Assembly (NCBI GenBank): GCA_031276475.1
Contig: JAISMZ010000272.1
Coordinates: 1-7,153, forward strand
Origin: Coriobacteriales bacterium
Lineage (GTDB): Bacteria; Actinomycetota; Coriobacteriia; Coriobacteriales; UBA8131
Direction: 5' to 3'
DNA length: 7,153 nt
Shown: positions 1 to 6,282 of the stretch, one piece after another
How the letters are laid out: each line of letters opens with the position of its first letter
Position numbering within the stretch: the first letter of the stretch is position 1
The notes under the pieces: model-generated
Told to the model about the DNA's origin: nothing
Database searches by the model: none
Seen by the model: the letters and a program-made list of their open reading frames with translations, nothing else
Translations under genes and position numbers: made by a program

Positions 1-18
1 CTGCCCCATAGTGGTTTC

Positions 19-45
19 ATTGTAGCACTTCTGGGGAAAAGGCAA
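19..45 (-). promoter_or_regulatory. Possible leftward extended -10 promoter
   Basis: Read on the minus strand, positions 27-19 give TGCTACAAT, an extended -10 element (TGn plus TACAAT). TTGCCT at 45-40 is a partial -35 match, 15 bp upstream, which is short but tolerated with an extended -10. Transcription would run leftward out of the window. The ATG at 20-18 overlaps the -10 box and is unlikely to be a start. The call rests only on motif match. Confidence 0.3.
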
Positions 46-52
46 GTGCGAA

Positions 53-150
53 AGGGGGCAGGGGGCAGGCGGGTGGCGGGATGGGGGGTGGCAGCGCCGG
101 GAAACGGATAGGGAGCGGCACTGAGGGCGGGGGGCGGGGCGGGCGATGGC
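53..150 (-). terminator. C-rich transcript segment, possible Rho-dependent termination zone
   Basis: The plus strand has many runs of three to seven G, so the leftward transcript of the cassette would be C-rich and largely unstructured here. It follows the last stop codon by 66-163 bases. C-rich, G-poor RNA is the usual character of a Rho-loading site, and no intrinsic terminator is visible. The same G runs could instead form G-quadruplex DNA on the plus strand. The evidence is composition alone. Confidence 0.25.
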
Positions 151-162
151 AGGCAAGATTAG

Positions 163-207
163 CTCCGCCGGCACTCCGCCGGCACTCCGCCGACATCCCG
201 CCGGCCA
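163..207. repeat. 11-bp tandem repeat, about four copies
   Basis: The unit CTCCGCCGGCA occurs exactly at 163-173 and 174-184. A one-mismatch copy follows at 185-195 and a degenerate, slightly longer copy at 196-207. It lies 9 bp beyond the stop codon of the small two-CxxC gene. Each unit contains a short self-complementary GCCGGC-like core, so the RNA could form alternative small hairpins. Confidence 0.8.
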
Positions 208-215
208 CACTCTGC

Positions 216-416
216 TCACTTCTCCTCAAAGGCCCTCTCAACGGCGGTAACGCGCTCGCGCACCGTCTGCTCGTCCAGATAGACCAGGCCGCAGATCGGA
301 CAACTCAGAACCTGGGTATTAAAATCATGACCGAGGTAATGCAATACCAGGGGTCGCTGCTCCAAGACCTTGTTGCAGCGGGTGCAGATCAGCTGCGACA
401 CAGCGGGTTCAGACAT
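216..416 (-). CDS. Small two-CxxC redox/zinc-ribbon protein of the molybdenum hydroxylase cassette (DVU_1557 / CLJU_RS11820-like)
   Basis: A 66-residue soluble protein. Two CxxC pairs are visible, CTRC at residues 11-14 and CPIC at about 39-42, separated by a YLGHDF segment. This is the layout of a rubredoxin- or zinc-ribbon-like fold binding one metal. From memory it matches a family named as a redox protein found beside selenium/molybdenum hydroxylase genes, where the YLGH(D/E/T)F segment and an acidic C-terminal helix ending in E-(D/E)-K are typical. The exact role is not known, and electron transfer or metal/sulfur handling are both possible. I chose the ATG at 416 because its ATGTCTGA overlaps the stop of the upstream gene by 8 bp, implying translational coupling, and because family members begin shortly before the first CxxC. 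An in-frame start at 473 would add 19 residues with no family resemblance. Confidence 0.82.
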   Translation of the reverse strand: MSEPAVSQLICTRCNKVLEQRPLVLHYLGHDFNTQVLSCPICGLVYLDEQTVRERVTAVERAFEEK

Positions 417-2808
417 TCGCGCCGCCATCGCCACCGCTGTTCGCGATACCTGCATCGTCCATGACCGTGACACCCGAACCGCTCGCGCTGCTCATAGCAC
501 CCTCGGCTGCTATGCTCATGCGGTGCGAATAAACGCTGCGCAACTCGTAGCGGCTCTCATCCAACTGAGCGAATCGAACCCAGAAAGTGTTATAGCCGCG
601 CCTGAGGTGGGCGGTATACTCATCATTGGCGGGATTGAACACGCTCGCCCTTGTCTCCCGGGCATGCGCAATAACGGCCTCCACGTCCTCATCAAGCATC
701 AGTTCGCGCTGCATGACTGCCCGAACGCCCTCTGGTATCAGGCATTCAAAGGAGCGACGGGCAGAAGCGCTATGGCGGGCAGAGGCGGCCCCAACAACAG
801 ATTGGTCAGCGGCGGCGGCATCCCCAAGGGCAGCGCCAGCAGCAATAACAGCATCGGTAGCTGCGTCGCCCACAAGCCTCTGCTTCAGCACCAGTCGGTT
901 CTGTCGACGCTGCGAAAGCGTTGGCGGCTGATTGGCAGATGTCACCTCGGAAAAGAGCAGGTCAAACAGATGGTAGGCCTGTTGGCCCGCGGCCGCGAGC
1001 GAATCGCGGCAATTGGAGCAGTAGGCAACGAATGGCGAGCCGTTCAAGGCGGCCTGTATCGATCTGATATCTGCGTGCAATTCGGGAGCCGCCTGTGAGA
1101 TGAGCCCACCGTAACCGCAGCAGCGCGCTCGCAGTTCATCTGGCAACTCCCGGGGCGTAAATCCGCAGCGGCGCAGCAATTGCCGCACCGCCTTTTGGGT
1201 ATCGGGAACATCAGCGCTGGCGCAGGGGTCAAAAACCGTGACCTGGTCGGGTAGATTTTGAGTTGCCGGTGGCAAAATGTCCTGCTCGAGCAACCACTCC
1301 CAAAGCATCCTGGTCTTCAGGGTGGGGAGGTATTTGGCAAACATCCGGGCACAGCTCGGGCAGGCCAACAAATAGGTCGGTCGGCCAAGACTGGCGTGCG
1401 CCTTCTTGATGGCCGCCAGCGCCTCGCGGTGCAGACGCTCATCACCAGCCCAGGCGGCAGGAGCGCCGCAGCAGGTCATTTGCAGCGCGGCCGTGCCACC
1501 AGAGGCAAGACGCACCGCCTGCCATGACCTGATTGTCTGCTCGGGTCGGGACGCCCCAATCTGGCAGCCGGGAAAATAGACGTAAGAAACGGGCTGTGCG
1601 TCCCCGAGCAGCAGCGCAGCCTCATTGCAGGCGAAGCGCTGATCCTCCAGATAATAGGCGTAATAGCCCACGGGCAAACTGCCCCTGTGATTCAGCGTAC
1701 GGCGCAGATCCAGATAAATCCGCCCCAGATCGATGTCAACAGGGCACTCCCGCTGGCAGGCACCACACTGCGTACAGGCCAAAGCCTGCCGCAGCGCCGC
1801 CTTTGTGCCGCCGGTAACGCTTTTCCCCAAAACGCCGGCGGATTCCACCAGCGCCCTTCTGGGGTTCTTGCCAAAGAACTCCAAGAGATCACAGACGTTG
1901 AGACAGGCTCGGCAAGAACAAAGTTGACAGCGCCCCGCTTCCTGTCGCACATCTGGCTCCGTCCATGCGCCCAAACGAGCTTTTACCTGGCACCGGCTCG
2001 GGCTTATCAACAGACCCGGAACGCACTTTGAGCAGCTCCCCGGCGCGTCGTTTTTCTCGTCCATCCGTCCGGTCTTGATCAAAGACTCCACCGAATAGGA
2101 TGCGGCCACGCCCTGACGAATGGCCTCAAGGGGACCCTGCTCGCGACAGGAGTGCAAAACGAGCAGCCCGGGGAACCGCACATCGGCAAATTGATCGTCC
2201 CCCGTTGCCGCAACAACCGCATCGAAGGTAACGCCGGCGATCGTCAGATCATCGCCAACAGCAGCAATGTCTGTGTTTAGATGGATCTCCAAAAAATCCG
2301 CGCCAGCGGTGGGCCTAAGCTCGCGTTCCAGGCATTCCGGCGGCAAAATGGGAGCTGGTAAAGCCCGCAGTTTGCCGCCCAGTTGCCCTGTTGCCTCATA
2401 CAAGCTGACCCGATAGCCCCGGGCTATCAGCTTCCAGGCGCAGGACAGACCCGCCAGCCCGCCACCGACGATGCCGATGCGCTGCTTTTTTGGAAGGATC
2501 CGATAAGCAGCCACGTCGCGGTACTCGGCGCGACAAAGAAAGCGCTCAAACTCTCGAACGGCCAGCGGGTCAGATTCGGGAGGAGCCAAGAGGCAGGCGC
2601 TCTCACAGGGCGCGTCGCAAATATGCGCGACGATGCTGGGAAATACCGTACTGCGCTTGAGCAGACGGTAGGCGGCAGCGTTTTGCCCGCGTCGTAGCTT
2701 CTCCACCAGGCCTTTGATGTCCACGCCCAGCGGACAGGCACAGCCACAGGGTGGAGCGTCATCGGCCAAACAGCGATTGGACTGCTCCAGGATGTCCTGA
2801 CTGTTCAT
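409..2808 (-). CDS. Multi-cluster flavo-iron-sulfur oxidoreductase (GltD-like N-terminus, dicluster ferredoxin, two HdrB-type CCG domains)
   Basis: A 799-residue cytoplasmic protein, probably the electron partner of the adjacent aldehyde oxidoreductase. Residues 13-72 hold a GltD/DPYD-like Fe-S region (C13, C21, C23, C25, C64, C68, C72). A dinucleotide fold follows, with GxGxxG at 115-120 and an acidic E138, then an ATGD segment at 201-204. I see no second GxGxxG, so the NAD(P) domain of GltD seems absent. Cysteines 294, 297, 299, 302 and 306, then 345, 348, 351 and 355 (CTQCGACQRECP), form the dicluster region. Two CCG motifs follow: C415, CC446-447, C483/C486; and C529, CC563-564, C597/C600. 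Both are complete, as in HdrB with its non-cubane [4Fe-4S] clusters. A C-terminal domain at about 688-764 (NTFWVRF, YSHRM) is, from memory, typical of the family named pyridine nucleotide-disulfide oxidoreductase/dicluster-binding protein (DVU_1558-like). Residues 631-687 and 766-799 are Ala/Ser/Gly-rich. The start lies 29 bp after the upstream stop. Confidence 0.9.
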   Translation of the reverse strand: MNSQDILEQSNRCLADDAPPCGCACPLGVDIKGLVEKLRRGQNAAAYRLLKRSTVFPSIVAHICDAPCESACLLAPPESDPLAVREFERFLCRAEYRDVAAYRILPKKQRIGIVGGGLAGLSCAWKLIARGYRVSLYEATGQLGGKLRALPAPILPPECLERELRPTAGADFLEIHLNTDIAAVGDDLTIAGVTFDAVVAATGDDQFADVRFPGLLVLHSCREQGPLEAIRQGVAASYSVESLIKTGRMDEKNDAPGSCSKCVPGLLISPSRCQVKARLGAWTEPDVRQEAGRCQLCSCRACLNVCDLLEFFGKNPRRALVESAGVLGKSVTGGTKAALRQALACTQCGACQRECPVDIDLGRIYLDLRRTLNHRGSLPVGYYAYYLEDQRFACNEAALLLGDAQPVSYVYFPGCQIGASRPEQTIRSWQAVRLASGGTAALQMTCCGAPAAWAGDERLHREALAAIKKAHASLGRPTYLLACPSCARMFAKYLPTLKTRMLWEWLLEQDILPPATQNLPDQVTVFDPCASADVPDTQKAVRQLLRRCGFTPRELPDELRARCCGYGGLISQAAPELHADIRSIQAALNGSPFVAYCSNCRDSLAAAGQQAYHLFDLLFSEVTSANQPPTLSQRRQNRLVLKQRLVGDAATDAVIAAGAALGDAAAADQSVVGAASARHSASARRSFECLIPEGVRAVMQRELMLDEDVEAVIAHARETRASVFNPANDEYTAHLRRGYNTFWVRFAQLDESRYELRSVYSHRMSIAAEGAMSSASGSGVTVMDDAGIANSGGDGGANV

Positions 2809-2817
2809 CGCCGCCCG

Positions 2818-2822
2818 CCTCC
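2818..2822 (-). promoter_or_regulatory. Ribosome binding site that fixes the start of the flavo-iron-sulfur gene
   Basis: On the minus strand GGAGG (2822-2818) lies 9 bases before the ATG at 2808. The frame could be opened 8 codons earlier from a TTG at 2832, but that codon would place this Shine-Dalgarno sequence inside the gene and has none of its own. The ATG start is therefore preferred. Confidence 0.7.
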
Positions 2823-2837
2823 GCTCAAGCAAAGAGT

Positions 2838-5666
2838 TCAGACGTTGACGGGATTGGCCCTGATCTCCTCGATAACATCCCAGAAGTCCGCACCCAGATA
2901 GTAGGGTTCAGGCAGCTTCTCCTCGCCGCTTGCCTGAGCCTCCAAAGCGGCCTTGACCTTCTCCGGTGTAGCCGGCAGCTCAAAGATTCGTACGCCTGTG
3001 GCATCTTTGATAGCTGAGATGACCGCCATATGACCGCCGGACTGAAACGCCTCGGAACAGCCACTGGAGCCCTGAGGCCCTGAGGGGCGAGGGGTCTCGA
3101 TATAGGCGGTGGTAAAGTCCTCGCCGTCGGGGATCATGTCGATATAGGTAAAGCCGGCGCCGGCCATTGTCGTATGCTTCTTACTGTCTGAGAAGTCCTC
3201 GCGGAGGGCAAAGCCTCTGGAATGCTCCATGCCGCCATAGGCCTGGCCGTCCACCGCCAGGTAGTTGCCCACAATCCCCAAGTCAGAAACACAATGCAGG
3301 GCAACAACGGTCGTCTTGCCACTTGCGATGTCCACCTCAACCTCGCAGGCATAGACGCAGTAGGTGTACTCCGGGCTGCCCTTTCCCCGACCAGTGTTTG
3401 GGTTGAGCGCGTCGGTCAGGGCGTCGGTCGTAGTGACGCCGCGATAGCGGGTCGCCAGCCCCTCGGCCTGCATCTCGTCATAGGTTCTCAGCGTACCATC
3501 GGGCTTGGTCATTGCCGCCACCAGCTTATCGCGGGCGTCGAGCAAGGCATTGCCGCCCATATAATGGGAGCGCGAGGCTCCCGCTGGCCCATGCACCGGT
3601 GCCAGAGCCGTGTCATTCATCACCAGATGAATCTGCTCAGGCTGAAGCCCCAAAACCTCGCGAAAGGCCTCGTGGGCGTGAATCAGCGAACCCACATCAG
3701 CGCCCTGGCCCTGATCTTCCCAGGTGTTGTAGACGGTGATGCTGCCATCGCTCATCAGCTCGATATCCGCCTCGGCGCGGTCGTTGGTTCCCGAGACATT
3801 GTACATGCCGCAGGCAAACCCAACGCCATGCGGTCGCTCGGGAGTGGATGCGGTGGCGGCATGAGCCCGCAAGGCCTCGTAGCGCGGCCGGATGGCATCC
3901 ATCAGAGCCTCCATTGGATAAACATCAAATTGCTCGCCGGTGTTGCTGACATCACCCGGGCGGTAGATATTGCGATAGCGAAACTCAAAGGGATCCAGAC
4001 CGAGTTCCTCAGCCATCATGTCCATCAAGGCCTCCATGCCTGTGTAGCACTGAGGCGAGCCAAAGCCGCGGTAGGCTGTAGAAAACGCGTGATTAGAGAA
4101 CGTCAATTTGGAGAGTCCCGTGATATTGGGAATCGAATAGGGGGTTCCAAAAAAGCGTTGCCCAATCTCGACGAGCAGGTCAGAAACCTCGGAGTAGGCA
4201 CCCTTCTCAAAAGCTATCTCGTATTCCAGACCGGTGATTTTGCCCTCAGCAGTGGCGCCGAGCCGGGCGTTGGAGTAGCTGGGGGCCCGTTTGCCGGTAA
4301 AGAGCATGTACTCTGGATAAGAGAGCGTGAGGTTGACGGGCCGGTCGCAGGCCAGCGCGCAGACGGCTACCAACGCCGCCGTTCCCGGCGACATCGAATA
4401 GCCAAAGCTCGCGCCGGTTGGGTTCTCAACACAGCGTATCTTATCCGGCGGCAAACCGATGCCCTCGGCCGCAGCCCAGATGATCATATGCAAAAAGAGG
4501 CTTTTGCTGTGGATGGTAACGCCGCCATCCGACGTTGGGTAGGCCTGAGCAACATCGGGCTCTATCACCAGATGCGGCTCGCGACTGGAGTAGAAACTGC
4601 CCGTGACCACGTGCTGGGAGTCTGCCAGCACCTCGCGGGTGTCCTCGCCTTTGAGCAGTGGATGAGTGATGAAGATATTGGGCGTGCCGGGATGGATCTG
4701 AATGGCATCATCGGCCATCGCGTCGAGGCCCTCGAGGTATTCGGGCAGTTGCTCAAACTCGATTTTTACGAGCTTTGCCGCCTCGCGGGCATGGCGGCGA
4801 CTGTCAGCAGCGACAACGGCAACGGGATCGCCGGCCCTGAATATTTTCTCGTCCATCAGAATCGGCCTTTCGGCGCCGTCGCACAGCGCCCGCGGATGTG
4901 GCAGAGGAAAGGCGATGCGATTGGTGCCTCGAACATCCTTGGCGGTAATCACTTTAAAGACGCCCGGAGCCTGTTGGGCTGCAGAAATATCGATGTTTAT
5001 AATCCGAGCATGCGATACCTGCGGTAAGACCAGCGCCAACTCCAGGGTATCGGCCGGCATCTTCAGCGCGATGTCATCGCCAAAATCGCAGGCACCGAGC
5101 ACTTTGCCCAGAGCCGCCGGACGGGGAATATCCGTGTTGTAGATCTTACCGTCTGCGGGCATCTTCCAGGCCAGCTCTTCGCAGGTCAGCTCGCCACGCA
5201 GCACTTTGGCAGCGTCCATAACCGCATCTACGAGCGGCTTATAGCCCGTACAGCGACAGGCATTGCGATGCTTTTTAAACCAGTCGCGAACCTCTGTGCG
5301 ACTGGGATTTGGGTTGCTGGCTAACAGCGCCTTTGCCGACACGATGAAACCCGGCGTACAAAAGCCGCATTGCACGCCTCCGTGAACGATCCAGGACAGC
5401 TGCAGGGGATGCAGCTTGTCGGCGGTCCCTAAGCCCTCTATGGTGATAATCGTGGAGTAATCCGTAACTTTTGCTGCCTTGCGCACACAGGAGCGAACCA
5501 ACTCGCCGTTGAGTATTACATTACAGGCACCGCACATGCCGGCGCCGCAACCGATCTTGGTGCCGGTCAGGCCGGCCCGCCGCAACAGATCAGCCAAACT
5601 GTCGTGCTCCGGGTCGTAGATGAACAGTTTCTCGGCACCATTAACAACCAGTATCTTCTTCTCCAT
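2838..5666 (-). CDS. mop: Molybdopterin-dependent aldehyde oxidoreductase (MOP type, xanthine oxidase family)
   Basis: A 942-residue enzyme that oxidises aldehydes to carboxylic acids at a molybdenum-cytosine-dinucleotide centre. It reads as a close relative of Desulfovibrio gigas MOP over its whole length. The N-terminal plant-type [2Fe-2S] domain has C40, C45, C48 and C60. The helical second [2Fe-2S] domain has C100, C103, C137 and C139, the same numbering as in D. gigas. A linker leads to the hammerhead domain (about 185-310) and the large molybdenum domain (about 320-905), with GQG at 653-655 and the catalytic base E872 in SGCSEAF (D. gigas E869). No FAD domain is present, as in MOP, so electrons leave through the Fe-S clusters to a separate acceptor, probably the product of the next gene. 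No signal peptide is visible. The ATG has GGAAGG 7 bases upstream, and the cysteine numbering supports it. Channel residues differ from D. gigas (M425, V494, F535), so the substrate may differ. The exact substrate cannot be read from the sequence. Confidence 0.95.
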   Translation of the reverse strand: MEKKILVVNGAEKLFIYDPEHDSLADLLRRAGLTGTKIGCGAGMCGACNVILNGELVRSCVRKAAKVTDYSTIITIEGLGTADKLHPLQLSWIVHGGVQCGFCTPGFIVSAKALLASNPNPSRTEVRDWFKKHRNACRCTGYKPLVDAVMDAAKVLRGELTCEELAWKMPADGKIYNTDIPRPAALGKVLGACDFGDDIALKMPADTLELALVLPQVSHARIINIDISAAQQAPGVFKVITAKDVRGTNRIAFPLPHPRALCDGAERPILMDEKIFRAGDPVAVVAADSRRHAREAAKLVKIEFEQLPEYLEGLDAMADDAIQIHPGTPNIFITHPLLKGEDTREVLADSQHVVTGSFYSSREPHLVIEPDVAQAYPTSDGGVTIHSKSLFLHMIIWAAAEGIGLPPDKIRCVENPTGASFGYSMSPGTAALVAVCALACDRPVNLTLSYPEYMLFTGKRAPSYSNARLGATAEGKITGLEYEIAFEKGAYSEVSDLLVEIGQRFFGTPYSIPNITGLSKLTFSNHAFSTAYRGFGSPQCYTGMEALMDMMAEELGLDPFEFRYRNIYRPGDVSNTGEQFDVYPMEALMDAIRPRYEALRAHAATASTPERPHGVGFACGMYNVSGTNDRAEADIELMSDGSITVYNTWEDQGQGADVGSLIHAHEAFREVLGLQPEQIHLVMNDTALAPVHGPAGASRSHYMGGNALLDARDKLVAAMTKPDGTLRTYDEMQAEGLATRYRGVTTTDALTDALNPNTGRGKGSPEYTYCVYACEVEVDIASGKTTVVALHCVSDLGIVGNYLAVDGQAYGGMEHSRGFALREDFSDSKKHTTMAGAGFTYIDMIPDGEDFTTAYIETPRPSGPQGSSGCSEAFQSGGHMAVISAIKDATGVRIFELPATPEKVKAALEAQASGEEKLPEPYYLGADFWDVIEEIRANPVNV

Positions 5667-5712
5667 GGGATTTCCTTCCGATTCTTGAGCTGCCCGATGC
5701 TTCTTTGAGTCG

Positions 5713-5741
5713 ATTATAGGACACAGCTGATGAAGGCGGAA
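5713..5741 (-). promoter_or_regulatory. Candidate promoter of the aldehyde oxidoreductase cassette
   Basis: In the 136-bp gap upstream of the oxidoreductase gene, the minus strand carries a perfect TATAAT at 5718-5713. The matching -35 region at about 5741-5736 (TTCCGC) is poor, which would fit an activated promoter. Transcription would start near 5706, giving a leader of about 40 bases before the ATG at 5666. This suggests the three-gene cassette can be transcribed separately from the GTPase/His-rich pair, although I see no terminator between them. Confidence 0.5.
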
Positions 5742-5802
5742 TTGGCCCTGGAGTACAATTGGTGGCTCTACGCTGGGTAATACTTCATAAAATGTAAGTT
5801 CC

Positions 5803-6282
5803 TCAGGCGGTAAGCAACGTAGTCTGCACCGCCGAGCGCAGATCTGGCTCGGATATAGTCAACACAATAGCTGCGATCTCCGCCTTGCTGGCGGTGCCTT
5901 TCCCTCGGGTAACATGCACCGCGCTGCCCGTGGTAGAAAGTGTGGAGACGGTCGTGTCGCCGGCAAGCGTAGCCTTGATGTGGCCGACGATGCCGCCGGC
6001 CGCAGTTACGGCTGCGGCCAGGGACGCCAGCTTAGCGGCCAGCTCCTGCTCGGCGGCATCGTAGTTGCCCGAAATCTCCAGACTGAGCGAGGCGATCAGA
6101 GCGCCTTCGTGTTCGCTGATTGAGATGCCGTACTCATCGATGCTTTCGTGGGTATGGGCGTGAGTATGATCGTGATCGTGGTGATGATCGTGATCGTGGT
6201 GATGATCGTGATCGTGGTGATGGTCGTGATCGTGGTGATGATCGTGATCGTGGTGATGATCGTGATCGTGGTCGTGTGTCAT
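5803..6282 (-). CDS. Histidine-rich probable metal-binding protein, partner of the GTPase
   Basis: A 159-residue soluble protein. Residues 1-46 contain 27 histidines alternating with aspartate, mostly as HDHHHD repeats, followed by THAHTH. Such stretches bind Ni, Zn, Co or Cu ions and are typical of metallochaperones and metal stores. The remaining domain (about 47-159) is not His-rich. It contains a GGIVGHIKA segment and short beta-like strands, and I do not recognise it as a named family. The gene follows the GTPase with a TGATG stop/start overlap, so the two proteins are probably made together. This suggests the GTPase drives metal transfer and this protein carries or senses the metal. I chose the ATG at 6282 because AGGAGGT lies 6 bases upstream. 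A GTG at 6285 would leave only 3 bases. The metal is unknown. Confidence 0.85.
   Translation of the reverse strand: MTHDHDHDHHHDHDHHHDHDHHHDHDHHHDHDHHHDHDHTHAHTHESIDEYGISISEHEGALIASLSLEISGNYDAAEQELAAKLASLAAAVTAAGGIVGHIKATLAGDTTVSTLSTTGSAVHVTRGKGTASKAEIAAIVLTISEPDLRSAVQTTLLTA
6166..6273. repeat. 18-bp tandem repeat coding the His/Asp tract, six copies
   Basis: On the plus strand the unit ATGATCGTGATCGTGGTG repeats head to tail at 6166, 6184, 6202, 6220, 6238 and 6256. The fourth copy has one base changed and the last copy ends in C instead of G. The unit is a multiple of three, so gain or loss of copies keeps the frame and changes the His tract by six residues at a time. Confidence 0.95.

Larger units (their letters stand above)
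1..215. other. Non-coding end region, no convincing gene
   Basis: No reading frame here has a recognisable product. The frames that stay open are Pro/Arg/Gly-rich translations of low-complexity DNA. The stretch lies downstream of the stop of the small two-CxxC gene. It holds an 11-bp tandem repeat (163-207), a plus strand full of G runs (about 53-150) and a possible leftward promoter near the edge (19-45). I see no intrinsic terminator, meaning no GC hairpin followed by a T run in the leftward direction. Confidence 0.6.

Noticed and set aside
417..473. N-terminal extension of the small two-CxxC protein from an upstream start at 473
   Set aside because: It adds 19 residues unlike the family and overlaps the upstream gene by 65 bp. 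The ATG at 416, overlapping the stop by 8 bp, is simpler.
370..1098. 242-codon plus-strand frame opposite the flavo-Fe-S gene
   Set aside because: It is antisense to the CCG and C-terminal domains, shows no motif, and its composition is that of a shadow frame.
2809..2832. TTG start eight codons before the chosen ATG of the flavo-Fe-S gene
   Set aside because: The Shine-Dalgarno sequence for the ATG lies within those codons, and the TTG lacks one.
3222..5027. 601-codon open frame on the plus strand opposite the oxidoreductase gene
   Set aside because: It lies entirely antisense to a gene with clear family match over its whole length. Its protein has no recognisable domain, and long antisense frames are common in GC-rich genes.
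409..5666. Selenocysteine (in-frame TGA) in the cassette, since related gene clusters are linked to selenium metabolism
   Set aside because: All expected cysteine positions are coded as Cys, the reading frames run through without internal TGA, and each gene ends where homologues are expected to end, the flavo-Fe-S protein apart from a short low-complexity tail.
6166..6273. CRISPR-like array
   Set aside because: The repeats are directly adjacent with no spacers and code for His/Asp in frame, so this is a coding tandem repeat.
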